A stretch of DNA of 64,000 bases, taken from positions 186,001 through 250,000 of the forward strand of contig NZ_JSYG01000032.1 of assembly GCF_000784735.1 (NCBI RefSeq), given 5' to 3'. Source of the DNA: Dickeya undicola (GTDB taxonomy: Bacteria > Pseudomonadota > Gammaproteobacteria > Enterobacterales > Enterobacteriaceae). Below, in pieces: positions 9,663 to 19,414 of this stretch. The notes beneath the pieces were generated by a model that was not told the DNA's origin, did no database searches, and was given only the letters and a program-made list of their open reading frames with translations. Every line of letters begins with the position of its first letter. Position 1 is the stretch's first letter. The position numbers and the translations under genes were made by a program.

Positions 9663-10967
9663 TCAGGCAGTTGCAGTCTGATTCATCAGCTCGTTGAAGC
9701 TGACCGCTTTTTCTACCACTTTCGCTTTAGACAACAGCGTTTCGATCGCCTGCTCTTCCAGAGCAACGTTACGCATGTTGTTCATCATTTCTTTGTTTTT
9801 CTTGTAGTACTCAACCACTTCACGCGGGTCTTCGTACGCAGAAGCAATTTCATCGATCAGCGTATTGACGCGATCTTCGTCAGCTTTCAGCTCGTTGGAC
9901 TCAATCACTTCACCCAACAGCAGGCCTACAACCACACGGCGTTTAGCCTGTTCTTCGAACAGTTCACGCGGCAGTTCCAGAGCCTGTTTTTCGTTGCCGC
10001 CGAAACGCTGAGCCGCCTGACGGCGCAGAACGTCAACTTCGTTGTCGATCAATGCAGCCGGCACATCAATGTCATTGGCCTTAACCAGACCGTCAATAAC
10101 CTGAGACTTCACGCGGTTACGGATCGCACCTTTCAGTTCACGTTCCATGTTTTTGCGTACTTCGGCACGCAGACCGTCCACTGAACCGTCTTCAACGCCA
10201 AAACGTTTGATGAAATCAGCGGTCAGTTCCGGCAGTTCACGCTCTTCTACTTTCTTCAGCACGATGGCGAATTTAGCATCCTGACCTTTCAGGTTTTCAG
10301 CGTGGTAGTCATCCGGGAATTTCACCTCAATGGTGAACTCATCGCCGACTTTGTGACCTACGATACCGTCTTCGAAGCCCGGAATCATACGGCCCTGGCC
10401 CATAGCCAGAACGAAATCAGAGGCTTTGCCGCCTTCGAACTCTTCACCACCAACAGAACCGCTGAAATCGATGGTTACGCGGTCTTCAGCAGTCGCAGCG
10501 CGATCGGTTTCTTTCCAGGTTGCCTGCTGCTTACGCAGGGTGTCCAGCATACCGTCGACGTCGGTTTCAGAAACGTCCACCAGCGGTTTTTCAACCTCAA
10601 TGGTGTCCAGATCTTTCAATTCGACTTCCGGATAAACTTCAAACTCTACAGAGTAGGTAAAATCACCACCGACCTGGTACTCGCCCGGAACATAGTTCGG
10701 CGCGCCAGCCGGGTTGATTTTTTCTTTGATGATGGCATCAACGAAGTGACGCTGCATCAGATCGCCCAGCACGTCCTGACGGACGGATGCGCCGTAGCGC
10801 TGCTCAACAATTTTCGCCGGCACTTTGCCTTTGCGGAAACCATCGATACGAACTTTTTTAGCCACATTGACCAGTTCGCTCTTAACGGCATTCTCAATGC
10901 TGTCAGCAGCAACGGTAATCGTTACGCGGCGCCCAAGGCCTTGAGTGGTTTCAACTGAAACTTGCAT
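9663..10967 (-). CDS. tig: Trigger factor (ribosome-bound chaperone and prolyl isomerase)
   Basis: Trigger factor docks at the ribosome exit tunnel and shields nascent chains. It has 434 residues (E. coli 432). The N-terminal ribosome-binding domain carries the signature GFRKGKVP (residues 44-51). An FKBP-type isomerase domain spans about 150-245 ([10 protein letters not shown] ... [10 protein letters not shown]), and the helical C-terminal chaperone arms complete the protein. A GAGGT ribosome site sits 8 bases before the ATG. Own terminator; no sigma-32 motif seen directly upstream. Confidence 0.97.
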   Translation of the reverse strand: MQVSVETTQGLGRRVTITVAADSIENAVKSELVNVAKKVRIDGFRKGKVPAKIVEQRYGASVRQDVLGDLMQRHFVDAIIKEKINPAGAPNYVPGEYQVGGDFTYSVEFEVYPEVELKDLDTIEVEKPLVDVSETDVDGMLDTLRKQQATWKETDRAATAEDRVTIDFSGSVGGEEFEGGKASDFVLAMGQGRMIPGFEDGIVGHKVGDEFTIEVKFPDDYHAENLKGQDAKFAIVLKKVEERELPELTADFIKRFGVEDGSVDGLRAEVRKNMERELKGAIRNRVKSQVIDGLVKANDIDVPAALIDNEVDVLRRQAAQRFGGNEKQALELPRELFEEQAKRRVVVGLLLGEVIESNELKADEDRVNTLIDEIASAYEDPREVVEYYKKNKEMMNNMRNVALEEQAIETLLSKAKVVEKAVSFNELMNQTATA

Positions 10968-11279
10968 CTTGTTACCTCAAAAAATCACAGTGCTCGGTCA
11001 ACCTCAGAGGCCGTTTTCATAAAGCGCCCAGGGGCGACCTTGCTGATCACAGTCTCACAGAACCAGGACGGCCACTTTACCGGACCAGTTCCCTATAGTC
11101 AGAAGCGTCCCGAATACATTCCGGAAAATAAGACGCGGCATTATAGCGGCATCGATAGACCGAGTCGAGGAGAGTAACCAGACTATTGGCGGAGGGCTTT
11201 CACACTTTTCATCTGCAAACCATCTGTAAATGGATTAACAGGCGTTAGCGGCTGTTCAACGCCAGGCGATACAGGCCAC
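10968..11279. other. tig-bolA intergenic region
   Basis: The region holds the tig upstream sequence and the bolA 3' flank. A 6-bp stem GGCGTT/AACGCC at 11241-11263 might end bolA transcription weakly. A 118-codon minus-strand frame here overlaps bolA in another frame and is not supported as a gene. Confidence 0.5.
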
Positions 11280-11594
11280 TCAGCGCTGCAATCCTGCACC
11301 GCCACAGGGCGGAGATGACGGCACCGCCATCTGCAAGTCCAGCCACTCTTTCGGCGTGTAAGTATGCAGCGCCAGCGCGTGCACCGCCCCCGCCAGTTCA
11401 TCCGCCAATACCCGGTAAATCGCGCGATGGCGACCGATGACCCGCTCCCCGGTAAAGCACTCACTGACCAGTACCACCTTGAAATGGCTTTCAGCGCCAG
11501 CAGGTACGTTATGTCTATAACTTTCATCAATAACTTCAAGGTGTTGGGGTTCGAACTCTGAACGTAATTTGGCTTCTATCGTTTCACGAATCAT
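11280..11594 (-). CDS. bolA: BolA family morphogenesis/iron-sulfur regulator
   Basis: BolA is a small stress-induced protein that partners monothiol glutaredoxin to hold a [2Fe-2S] cluster and also acts on transcription and cell shape. It has 104 residues (E. coli 105). The core [20 protein letters not shown] (residues 25-44) and the second conserved block [14 protein letters not shown] are intact, as is [13 protein letters not shown]. An upstream in-frame ATG at 11615 exists, but AAAGGT lies 7 bases before the ATG at 11594, which also matches the family start MIRETIE. The tail differs from E. coli and ends CGGAGLQR. Confidence 0.96.
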   Translation of the reverse strand: MIRETIEAKLRSEFEPQHLEVIDESYRHNVPAGAESHFKVVLVSECFTGERVIGRHRAIYRVLADELAGAVHALALHTYTPKEWLDLQMAVPSSPPCGGAGLQR

Positions 11595-11920
11595 AGGGTT
11601 ACCTTTTTCAGGCATCAGTGAAAGTTACATTGATAAAACGGCTTTTTATCACTGACTGCTCGCTTATCCACTTCAAATTTAGTCGTTTTTTGAGTATTAA
11701 TGAAAACCTATCGACTATCCGGGTACGCGTCGACGGGTCGGTTTATCAACCCGACATGCAATATCCGATTCCAGATGTCATCACGCATAGCATATTGGAA
11801 AAAAGGAATGCAGCTCAGCAGGATACTGACCACTTTCTGCTCTTTCCCTTGTCCAAGACGATGATATGATACCGGACTATGTTTATCCGCCAACCACCGT
11901 TTCATGACGAGAAGACACGC
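11595..11920. other. Divergent bolA / yajG promoter region
   Basis: The 326 bases between two divergent genes must hold both promoters. I see no clear sigma-70 pair or named operator. A CGGGT...ACCCG inverted repeat lies at about 11734-11752. Nothing here looks coding. Confidence 0.4.
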
Positions 11921-12499
11921 ATGTTAAAAAAATTCATTTTCCCGTTGTTCGCCGCACTCTTGCTGGCAGGCTGTGCCAGCAAGAGCAGCACGCTGGATGT
12001 CACCCCGAAAATTGCACTACCGTCGCAAGATCCGACCCTGATGGGTGTCACCATCAGCATTAACGGTGCCGACCAGCGTGCCGACCAGTCGCTGGCACGG
12101 GTCAACCGTGACGGCCAGTTGGTGACGCTGACACCGTCACGCGATTTGCGTTTCCTGCTGCAGGAAGTGCTGGAGAAACAGATGTCGGCCCGCGGTTACA
12201 TGATCGGCACCGGCGGCCCGGTGGCGCTGCAGGTGGTGGTGAATACCCTGTATGCTGATGTCGCCGAAGGCAATCTGCGTTATAACATTACCACCCGTGC
12301 GGATATTTCCATTATCGCGCAGGCAGCCAACGGTAATAAGCAGATCAAGAATTACCGCGCCAGCTATAATGTTCAGGGGGCGCTGACCGCTACCAACAGC
12401 AAGATTACCGAGTCGGTCAATCAGGTGTTAAGTGATGTCATTAACGATATGGCTCAGGACACCAGCATCAGCACCTTCATCAAAACCAACTCCCGGTAA
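11921..12499 (+). CDS. yajG: YajG family lipoprotein
   Basis: A 192-residue lipoprotein. The signal sequence MLKKFIFPLFAALLLAGC has a lipobox with the modified cysteine at position 18, followed by Ala-Ser, which fits sorting to the outer membrane. The body belongs to the YajG family, of unknown function, conserved next to ampG in enterobacteria. A longer frame starts at 11879, but the ATG at 11921 gives a proper lipoprotein signal and is the family start. It probably shares a transcript with ampG, 56 bases downstream. Confidence 0.93.
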   Translation: MLKKFIFPLFAALLLAGCASKSSTLDVTPKIALPSQDPTLMGVTISINGADQRADQSLARVNRDGQLVTLTPSRDLRFLLQEVLEKQMSARGYMIGTGGPVALQVVVNTLYADVAEGNLRYNITTRADISIIAQAANGNKQIKNYRASYNVQGALTATNSKITESVNQVLSDVINDMAQDTSISTFIKTNSR

Positions 12500-12519
12500 C
12501 AGTTTATTCTGCCTCACCT

Positions 12520-12542
12520 CCCTTGCCCTATCAGGGCAAGGG
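12520..12542 (+). promoter_or_regulatory. Hairpin directly before the ampG ribosome site
   Basis: CCCTTGCCC (12520-12528), loop TATCA, GGGCAAGGG (12534-12542): a perfect 9-bp stem ending three bases before the AAGGAC ribosome site of ampG. No T-run follows, so it is not a classical terminator. It could limit read-through from yajG or modulate ampG translation. Confidence 0.5.
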
Positions 12543-12555
12543 AAAAGGACCTCAC

Positions 12556-14025
12556 ATGCTCAGCCGTCTTTTTTCGCTTTTCCGCGAACGCAATAGTGTC
12601 ATTCTTCTGATTTTAGGTTTTGCCTCAGGATTACCGCTGGCACTGACTTCCGGCACATTGCAGGCGTGGATGACGGTAGAAAATGTGGATCTGAAAACCA
12701 TCGGATTCTTTTCGCTGGTGGGGCAGGCTTATGTGTTCAAGTTCCTGTGGTCGCCGCTGATGGACCGCTATACGCCGCCGTTTATGGGGCGCCGCCGCGG
12801 CTGGCTACTGGTGACGCAGCTATTGCTGGTAGCCGCGATCATCTTTATCGGCACGCTGGATCCCTCACATCATTTATGGTGGCTGGCGGCGCTAGCTGTC
12901 ATCATCGCGTTTTGCTCCGCATCGCAAGACATCGTGTTTGATGCGTACAAAACCGACTTGTTGCCACCGGAGGAGCGCGGTAGCGGCGCGGCTATTTCCG
13001 TGCTGGGGTATCGGCTGGCTATGCTGGTGTCCGGCGGACTGGCATTATGGATTGCCGATCGTTTTCTCGGCTGGCACGCTACCTATTGGCTGATGGCCGC
13101 TCTTTTGTTGTTGTGCACGTTGGCGACCTGGCTGTCGCCGGAGCCGACTGTCAGCGAACCCGCACCGCGCTCTCTTGAACAAGCGGTTTTCGCACCGCTG
13201 AAAGATTTTTTCGGTCGCAATAATGCCTGGCTGATCCTCATGCTGATTGTGCTGTATAAGCTGGGGGATGCGTTTGCTGTCAGCCTCAGCACAACCTTTC
13301 TGATCCGAGGGATAGGTTTCAATCCGGGCGAAGTGGGACTGGTCAACAAGACGCTCGGCCTGTTCGCCACGATCATCGGTGCGTTGTACGGCGGAATACT
13401 CATGCAACGCTGGACGCTGTTCCGATCATTGATGTTGTTCGGCCTGCTACAGGCCGTGTCGAATGCGGGATACTGGCTCTTGGCCGTCACGGACAAACAG
13501 CTATTTACCATGGCATCGGCGGTGTTCCTGGAAAACCTGTGTGGCGGCATGGGAACCGCGGCTTTTGTGGCGCTATTGATGACGCTTTGTAACAAGTCGT
13601 TTTCCGCAACCCAGTTCGCGTTATTGTCCGCCTTATCGGCTGTCGGGCGCGTTTACGTCGGCCCGATTGCTGGCTGGTTTGTCGAATTATATGGCTGGGC
13701 GTGGTTCTACCTGTTTTCGATCATTATCGCCATTCCAGGACTGTTCCTGCTGAAGATTTGCCGTCCTTCGCTGGAACAGGCGCAGTTGGGTGGTGATTTC
13801 ACTCGTCGTAACGCTTATCCACGCCTTTACATGCTTGCTTCCCGTCTGTTTTTTACCGGTTGTGTGCTGTTCGCTACGGGTCTGCTGGCCTGGGGTATGT
13901 TCGCTCTGGGCTGGCTGGGAAACACCAGCGCGGAAAACATGCTGATGCCGACAGGCGCTATACTGGCGGTACTGGCGATACTACTCGGCGGCTTACTGGA
14001 TTATCTCTCGTCACGCCGCCTGTAA
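12556..14025 (+). CDS. ampG: AmpG muropeptide permease
   Basis: AmpG is an inner-membrane major-facilitator transporter that brings GlcNAc-anhydroMurNAc peptides from the periplasm back to the cytosol for cell-wall recycling; in bacteria with inducible AmpC it also supplies the inducing signal. It has 489 residues with about 14 hydrophobic segments (E. coli 491). The N-terminal block GFASGLPLALTSGTLQAWM and the segment CNKSFSATQFALLSALSAVG are highly conserved. The longer frame from 12523 is rejected: the ATG at 12556 has AAGGAC 6 bases upstream and the family start. Confidence 0.96.
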   Translation: MLSRLFSLFRERNSVILLILGFASGLPLALTSGTLQAWMTVENVDLKTIGFFSLVGQAYVFKFLWSPLMDRYTPPFMGRRRGWLLVTQLLLVAAIIFIGTLDPSHHLWWLAALAVIIAFCSASQDIVFDAYKTDLLPPEERGSGAAISVLGYRLAMLVSGGLALWIADRFLGWHATYWLMAALLLLCTLATWLSPEPTVSEPAPRSLEQAVFAPLKDFFGRNNAWLILMLIVLYKLGDAFAVSLSTTFLIRGIGFNPGEVGLVNKTLGLFATIIGALYGGILMQRWTLFRSLMLFGLLQAVSNAGYWLLAVTDKQLFTMASAVFLENLCGGMGTAAFVALLMTLCNKSFSATQFALLSALSAVGRVYVGPIAGWFVELYGWAWFYLFSIIIAIPGLFLLKICRPSLEQAQLGGDFTRRNAYPRLYMLASRLFFTGCVLFATGLLAWGMFALGWLGNTSAENMLMPTGAILAVLAILLGGLLDYLSSRRL

Positions 14026-14034
14026 ATCAGGCGG
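14016..14034 (+). terminator. Hairpin over the ampG stop codon
   Basis: CCGCCTG (14016-14022) and CAGGCGG (14028-14034) form a 7-bp stem whose 5-base loop TAAAT contains the ampG stop codon. Only TTG follows, so terminator strength is doubtful. Confidence 0.4.
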
Positions 14035-14458
14035 TTGTAAATCAATAAATACAGTCTATCGCCCAACAACGAGCCACCATTATCTATTATCACTTTATTA
14101 AATTATTTTTCTTCTCAGGCATCAGCGAATAGAAACATTTATTTCATTATTCTTAATAATTCCACCTGACCATGTTATTTGATGCAACGCTATAGAAACG
14201 AAATATTAACACCAGGACAAAATAGTATTCAGAAATAGTTGTAATTCCTGAAAAGCGATACATACTTTTTCTGTGGTCGGTTTACCCACTGTTTTTAAAA
14301 GTAATTTTTAGAAAATGTATCTCAGATGTGACAGGTTAGGCAAAAACTGTAAACAGCAGGCTGACATCTCTTTAATCATGTTTACAGTACGGTAACCTTC
14401 CCGTAAAATGCCCGCTCGCGTGAAATGACAATAGAGCCCTTGTAATTGAGGTCGCTAG
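14026..14458. other. ampG-cyoA intergenic region
   Basis: A 433-base AT-rich region upstream of the cyo operon, without a credible gene. It contains the long palindrome at 14346-14388 and should hold the cyo promoter. ArcA, Fnr and other respiratory regulators act here in E. coli, but I cannot assign their sites with certainty. Confidence 0.55.
14346..14388. promoter_or_regulatory. Inverted repeat upstream of cyoA
   Basis: ACTGTAAACA (14346-14355) and TGTTTACAGT (14379-14388) are perfect complements separated by 23 bases, ending 70 bases before the cyoA ATG. The repeat could bind a dimeric or tetrameric regulator. TGTTTACA resembles an ArcA half-element only loosely, so the regulator is unknown. 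Confidence 0.5.
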
Positions 14459-15409
14459 ATGAGACTCAGGAAATACAATAAAATTTTTGGGATGTTGTCT
14501 TTAATTGCAACCACACTGCTTCTCAGTGGTTGTGATATGGCATTGATGAACCCCAAAGGACAGGTCGGGTTAGAGCAACGTTCGTTGATACTGACAGCAC
14601 TCGGTTTGATGCTGATCGTTGTTATCCCGGTGATCATTATGACGATTGCCTTCGCCTGGAAGTTCAGAGCTTCCAATGAAAAAGCGAAGTACACGCCAAA
14701 CTGGTCACACTCCAACAAAATCGAAGCCGTTGTCTGGACGGTGCCCATCATCATTATCCTCATTCTTGGGACGATCACCTGGAAAACCACCCATTCGCTT
14801 GATCCCTACAAGCCTCTGGATTCCACTGCCAAGCCCATCAATGTTGAAGTCGTGTCGCTGGACTGGAAATGGCTGTTTATCTACCCGGATCTTGGCATCG
14901 CTACGGTTAATGAACTGGCATTCCCGACCAATGTACCGGTCAATTTCAAGATTACGTCCGATACGGTGATGAACTCCTTCTTTATTCCGCGTCTTGGTGG
15001 TCAGATTTACGCCATGGCAGGAATGCAGACCCAATTGCACCTGATTGCTAACGAACCAGGTAAATACGACGGTATTTCCGGTGGTTACAGCGGCAAAGGG
15101 TTCTCCGGCATGAAATTCACCGCCATCGCGACCCCTGATCAGCGAGCGTTTGACCAATGGGTTGAGAATGTACGCAAGTCATCCAAAACGCTGAGCACGA
15201 TGAATGACTTTAACAAACTGGCGCAACCTACCGAGTACCATCCGGTGGAGTACTACTCTCAGGTTCAACCTGAGCTGTTCAGCCAGATCATTACCAAATT
15301 CATTGGCAACAACATGAACATGCAGCACGGTGCCGAAAGCGAGCCTAAGAAAGAAGAAGGCACGCAGAGTCACCAGGGCATGAACATGAGCGAGCACTCC
15401 TCTCATTAA
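14459..15409 (+). CDS. cyoA: Cytochrome bo3 ubiquinol oxidase subunit II
   Basis: Subunit II of the proton-pumping terminal oxidase that passes electrons from ubiquinol to oxygen under good aeration. It has 316 residues. The lipoprotein signal ends LLLSGC with the lipidated Cys25. Two transmembrane helices (about 42-65 and 90-110) are followed by the periplasmic cupredoxin-fold domain. The copper-A ligands of cytochrome c oxidases are absent, as expected for a quinol oxidase. The tail is rich in His/Met ([20 protein letters not shown]). First gene of cyoABCDE. Confidence 0.97.
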   Translation: MRLRKYNKIFGMLSLIATTLLLSGCDMALMNPKGQVGLEQRSLILTALGLMLIVVIPVIIMTIAFAWKFRASNEKAKYTPNWSHSNKIEAVVWTVPIIIILILGTITWKTTHSLDPYKPLDSTAKPINVEVVSLDWKWLFIYPDLGIATVNELAFPTNVPVNFKITSDTVMNSFFIPRLGGQIYAMAGMQTQLHLIANEPGKYDGISGGYSGKGFSGMKFTAIATPDQRAFDQWVENVRKSSKTLSTMNDFNKLAQPTEYHPVEYYSQVQPELFSQIITKFIGNNMNMQHGAESEPKKEEGTQSHQGMNMSEHSSH

Positions 15410-15429
15410 AAGGAGTCGAGGGATAAACG

Positions 15430-17412
15430 ATGTTCGGAAAATTAACTCTTGATGCGATCCCCTACCATGAGCCGATTATCATGGTCACGGTGGCGGCAAT
15501 CATTGTAGGCGGATTAGCGCTGCTGGCTGCCGTTACCTATTTTGGTAAGTGGAAATGGCTGTGGTCCGAGTGGTTCACCTCTGTGGACCACAAGAAAATC
15601 GGTATCATGTACATCATTGTCGGTCTGGTGATGATGCTGCGTGGTTTTGCCGATGCCATCATGATGCGTGGTCAGCAGGTGCTGGCCTCCGCCGGTGAAG
15701 CGGGTTTCCTCACCCCTCACCACTATGACCAGATCTTCACCGCGCATGGCGTGATCATGATTTTCTTCGTGGCAACGCCGTTCGTGGTTGGTCTGATGAA
15801 CCTGGCGGTTCCGCTGCAGATCGGCGCACGCGACGTAGCCTTCCCTTTCCTGAACTCACTCAGCTTCTGGCTGTTTGTTGTCGGCGTGATTCTTATCAAC
15901 CTGTCTCTGGGGCTCGGTGAATTCGCCCAGACCGGTTGGGTAGCTTATCCGCCTTTGTCAGGTAAGGAATACAGTCCTGGCGTCGGGGTAGACTACTGGA
16001 TCTGGAGTCTCCAGATTTCCGGTGTTGGTACTACGCTGACTGGCGTCAACTTCTTCGCCACCATACTGAAAATGCGTGCGCCCGGCATGACACTGATGAA
16101 AATGCCGGTGTTCACCTGGACAGCATTGTGCACCAACGTCCTGATTATTGCCGCGTTCCCGATCCTAACGGTAACCATTGCCCTGCTGACGCTGGACCGT
16201 TACCTCGGCACCCATTTCTTTACCAATGATATGGGTGGCAACATGATGATGTACATCAACCTGATTTGGGCCTGGGGCCATCCGGAAGTGTACATTCTGG
16301 TGCTGCCAGTCTTCGGTATTTACTCCGAAGTGGTAGCAACGTTCTGTAAAAAGCGTTTGTTCGGCTATACCTCATTGGTATGGGCAACTATCGCGATTAC
16401 CGTATTGTCGTTTATCGTCTGGCTGCACCACTTCTTCACCATGGGGTCAGGTGCCAACGTTAACGCCTTCTTCGGTATCGCCACGATGATTATTTCAATC
16501 CCGACTGGGGTTAAAATTTTCAACTGGCTGTTCACCATGTATCAGGGTCGTATTCAACCACACTCTGCCATGTTGTGGACCACTGGCTTCATTATCACCT
16601 TCTCCATCGGTGGTATGACCGGGGTGCTGCTGGCCGTGCCGGGCGCTAACTTCGTACTGCATAACAGCCTGTTCCTGATTGCTCACTTCCATAACGTGAT
16701 CATTGGTGGTGTGGTGTTTGGCTGCTTTGCCGGTATCACCTACTGGTTCCCGAAAGCGTTTGGCTTCAAGCTGAATGAAACCTGGGGCAAGCGCGCCTTC
16801 TGGTTCTGGATTATCGGTTTCTTCGTAGCCTTTATGCCGCTGTACGTGCTGGGCTTCATGGGGATGACCCGTCGTCTGAGTCAGCAGATCAACCCGGAAT
16901 TCCACCCGCTGCTGGTGGTAGCGTCTGTCGGTGCCGGTCTGATTGCACTGGGCGTCCTGTGCCAGATCATCCAGTTTGCTGTCAGTATTCGCGACCGCGA
17001 CCAGAATCGCGACCTGACGGGCGACCCATGGGATGCGCGTACGCTGGAGTGGGCAACGTCTTCTCCGCCGCCGTTCTACAACTTCGCCCTCGTGCCACAG
17101 GTTCATGAGCGTGATGCGTTCTGGGAACTGAAGGAAAAAGGCGAAGCTTATCGTAAGCCGGCGCAGTATGAAGAAATTCATATGCCGAAAAACACAGGAG
17201 CTGGTGTAGTTATCTCCGCCTTCGCTCTGGTGTTCGGTTTCGCAATGATCTGGTACATCTGGTGGCTGGCGATTATCGGTTTTGTGGGCATGATTGCGAC
17301 CTGGATCGTGCACAGCTTTAATCAGGACGTGGATTACTACGTACCGGTTAAGGAAGTCGAAAACATCGAAAACCAAAACTTCGATAAACTCAGCAAAGCA
17401 GGCGTGAAATAA
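15430..17412 (+). CDS. cyoB: Cytochrome bo3 ubiquinol oxidase subunit I
   Basis: The catalytic and proton-pumping subunit, 660 residues, about 15 transmembrane helices. The metal ligands of heme-copper oxidases are all present: His106 (AHGVIM) for low-spin heme b; the His-Tyr pair in [11 protein letters not shown] and the adjacent histidines in WLHHFF for CuB; and HFHNVI, supplying the high-spin heme o ligand and the second heme b ligand. Numbering equals that of E. coli. The stop codon overlaps the cyoC start (TAATG), indicating translational coupling. Confidence 0.98.
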   Translation: MFGKLTLDAIPYHEPIIMVTVAAIIVGGLALLAAVTYFGKWKWLWSEWFTSVDHKKIGIMYIIVGLVMMLRGFADAIMMRGQQVLASAGEAGFLTPHHYDQIFTAHGVIMIFFVATPFVVGLMNLAVPLQIGARDVAFPFLNSLSFWLFVVGVILINLSLGLGEFAQTGWVAYPPLSGKEYSPGVGVDYWIWSLQISGVGTTLTGVNFFATILKMRAPGMTLMKMPVFTWTALCTNVLIIAAFPILTVTIALLTLDRYLGTHFFTNDMGGNMMMYINLIWAWGHPEVYILVLPVFGIYSEVVATFCKKRLFGYTSLVWATIAITVLSFIVWLHHFFTMGSGANVNAFFGIATMIISIPTGVKIFNWLFTMYQGRIQPHSAMLWTTGFIITFSIGGMTGVLLAVPGANFVLHNSLFLIAHFHNVIIGGVVFGCFAGITYWFPKAFGFKLNETWGKRAFWFWIIGFFVAFMPLYVLGFMGMTRRLSQQINPEFHPLLVVASVGAGLIALGVLCQIIQFAVSIRDRDQNRDLTGDPWDARTLEWATSSPPPFYNFALVPQVHERDAFWELKEKGEAYRKPAQYEEIHMPKNTGAGVVISAFALVFGFAMIWYIWWLAIIGFVGMIATWIVHSFNQDVDYYVPVKEVENIENQNFDKLSKAGVK

Positions 17413-18026
17413 TGGCCACTGATACTTTGACTCATCACAATGCAGCCCATGCCGAGCATGGGCACCACGATACCGGAAGTAACAAGGTATTCGGGTTCTG
17501 GATCTATCTGATGAGCGACTGCATCCTGTTCGGGATGCTGTTCGCGACCTACTCCGTTTTGGTGAACGGCACGGCTGGCGGCCCAACCGGCAAAGAACTG
17601 TTTGATCTGAAGTTTGTGCTGGTAGAAACCTTCGCCCTGCTGTTTAGTAGTATCACCTACGGCATGGCGATGATTGCCATGAACAAAGGCAACAAAAGCC
17701 AGGTTAATGCCTGGTTGGGTTTGACCTTCCTGTTCGGTCTGGTGTTCATCGGTATGGAAATCTACGAATTCCATCACCTGATCGTAGAAGGTGCCGGTCC
17801 TGACCGCAGTGCGTTCCTGTCCGCATTCTTTGCTCTGGTCGGTACGCACGGTATCCACGTGACCTCGGGCCTTATCTGGATCGCTATCATGATGATCCAG
17901 GTAACCAAGTACGGCCTGACCAGTACCAACAAGACCCGTCTGATGTGTCTGAGCTTGTTCTGGCACTTCCTTGATGTGGTATGGATTTGTGTCTTCACTG
18001 TTGTTTATCTGATGGGGGCGATGTAA
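17412..18026 (+). CDS. cyoC: Cytochrome bo3 ubiquinol oxidase subunit III
   Basis: Five-helix membrane subunit III of the bo3 oxidase, 204 residues, needed for assembly and stability. The family signatures [19 protein letters not shown] and the C-terminal [12 protein letters not shown] are intact. It overlaps cyoB by one base and cyoD by one base. Confidence 0.97.
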   Translation: MATDTLTHHNAAHAEHGHHDTGSNKVFGFWIYLMSDCILFGMLFATYSVLVNGTAGGPTGKELFDLKFVLVETFALLFSSITYGMAMIAMNKGNKSQVNAWLGLTFLFGLVFIGMEIYEFHHLIVEGAGPDRSAFLSAFFALVGTHGIHVTSGLIWIAIMMIQVTKYGLTSTNKTRLMCLSLFWHFLDVVWICVFTVVYLMGAM

Positions 18027-18358
18027 TGAGTCATTCCACACACGATCATGCCGGCGCCAGCCACGGTAGCGTGAAGTCCTATCTGATTGGTTTCGTCCTG
18101 TCCATCATCCTGACTGTGATTCCGTTCAGTCTGGTGATGAACGGTTCGGCTTCCCACAGCGTCATTCTGCTGACCGTGCTGGGCTGCGCCGTTATCCAGA
18201 TTCTGGTTCATCTGGTGTACTTCCTGCATCTCAATACCTCATCAGAAGAGCGTTGGAATGTGGTAGCCATTGTGTTTACCGCCTTGATTATCGCAATCGT
18301 GGTGGTGGGATCCCTGTGGATCATGATGAATGCGCACCACAACATGATGATTCAGTAA
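18026..18358 (+). CDS. cyoD: Cytochrome bo3 ubiquinol oxidase subunit IV
   Basis: Small three-helix subunit IV, 110 residues (E. coli 109), starting [15 protein letters not shown]. It helps CuB binding and assembly of subunit I. The start overlaps the cyoC stop as ATGA-type coupling (TAATG at 18024-18028); a longer frame from 17981 runs through cyoC and is rejected. The central membrane helix ends [13 protein letters not shown], typical of the family. Confidence 0.96.
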   Translation: MSHSTHDHAGASHGSVKSYLIGFVLSIILTVIPFSLVMNGSASHSVILLTVLGCAVIQILVHLVYFLHLNTSSEERWNVVAIVFTALIIAIVVVGSLWIMMNAHHNMMIQ

Positions 18359-18371
18359 CCGAGCCTTTTAC

Positions 18372-19265
18372 ATGATGATTAAGCAATACCTGCAGGTCAC
18401 CAAACCCGGCATTATTTTTGGCAACCTGATTTCCGTTATCGGTGGATTTTTGCTGGCGGCCAAGGGCACCATCAACTATCCGCTGTTTGTCGCTACCCTG
18501 ATCGGGGTATCACTGGTCGTTGCATCGGGTTGCGTCTTTAACAATGTTATCGATCGCGATATCGACAAAAAAATGGAGAGAACCAAGAATCGGGTTCTGG
18601 TGAAGGGGCTGATTCCGCTGAGAAACACGCTGATTTACGCTTCGCTGTTAGGGATTGCTGGCTTTGCATTACTGTACCTCGCGGCAAACCCGCTAGCGAT
18701 GTGGCTAGCGGTGATGGGGTTTGTGGTCTATGTCGGCGTTTACAGCCTGTACATGAAACGTCACTCGGTTTACGGCACGTTGATTGGCAGCCTGTCAGGC
18801 GCTGCGCCGCCGGTGATCGGCTATTGTGCGGTCAGCAATCAGTTTGATGCCGGCGCGCTGATTCTGCTGCTGATTTTCAGCTTGTGGCAGATGCCGCATT
18901 CCTATGCCATCGCGATTTTCCGCTTTAAGGATTATCAAGCCGCTAATATTCCAGTCCTGCCGGTCGTCAAAGGTATTTCGGTGGCGAAGCATCATATTAC
19001 GCTATACATCCTGGCGTTTATGATTGCGACCCTGATGCTGTCGCTGGGTGGCTACGCCGGTTACAAATACCTGGTGGTGGCAGCAGCGGTTAGCGTCTGG
19101 TGGCTAGGCATGGCGTTGTCCGGCTACAAGAGCCCGAATGACGATCGCGTATGGGCAAGAAAGTTGTTCGTTTTTTCCATCGTAGCCATCACCTCCCTGA
19201 GCGTCATGATGTCAGTGGATTCGATGGCACCGATGCAGGAAACTCTGCTGACTTACCTGCACTGA
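18372..19265 (+). CDS. cyoE: Protoheme IX farnesyltransferase (heme O synthase)
   Basis: CyoE adds a farnesyl chain from farnesyl diphosphate to protoheme, giving the heme O that CyoB needs. It is a UbiA-family membrane prenyltransferase of 297 residues. The aspartate-rich substrate motif is [18 protein letters not shown], with a second conserved loop [18 protein letters not shown]. Last gene of the cyo operon, 13 bases after cyoD, followed by a strong terminator. Its substrate comes from ispA, also in this window. Confidence 0.97.
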   Translation: MMIKQYLQVTKPGIIFGNLISVIGGFLLAAKGTINYPLFVATLIGVSLVVASGCVFNNVIDRDIDKKMERTKNRVLVKGLIPLRNTLIYASLLGIAGFALLYLAANPLAMWLAVMGFVVYVGVYSLYMKRHSVYGTLIGSLSGAAPPVIGYCAVSNQFDAGALILLLIFSLWQMPHSYAIAIFRFKDYQAANIPVLPVVKGISVAKHHITLYILAFMIATLMLSLGGYAGYKYLVVAAAVSVWWLGMALSGYKSPNDDRVWARKLFVFSIVAITSLSVMMSVDSMAPMQETLLTYLH

Positions 19266-19288
19266 TATCATCAGTAAATGCTTACCGA

Positions 19289-19316
19289 CAGACGGGCTTG
19301 CCCGTCTGTTTTTTTA
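19289..19316 (+). terminator. cyo operon terminator
   Basis: CAGACGGG, loop CTTG, CCCGTCTG (19301-19308) followed by seven T residues: a canonical rho-independent terminator 23 bases after cyoE. Confidence 0.93.
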
Positions 19317-19414
19317 TCCCCCTCCCTTGTTCTGCCAAATACAGAAACAAACCTGTCGTTTACGCCTTTGGACCCGAACACTAAAATAGCGCTAACGAAA
19401 TGTCAGAGGTAGCA

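Noticed and set aside
16495-17586. 363-codon minus-strand frame over cyoB/cyoC
   Set aside because: Antisense to two conserved oxidase genes; composition rich in His/Arg/Gln as typical of shadows of membrane proteins.
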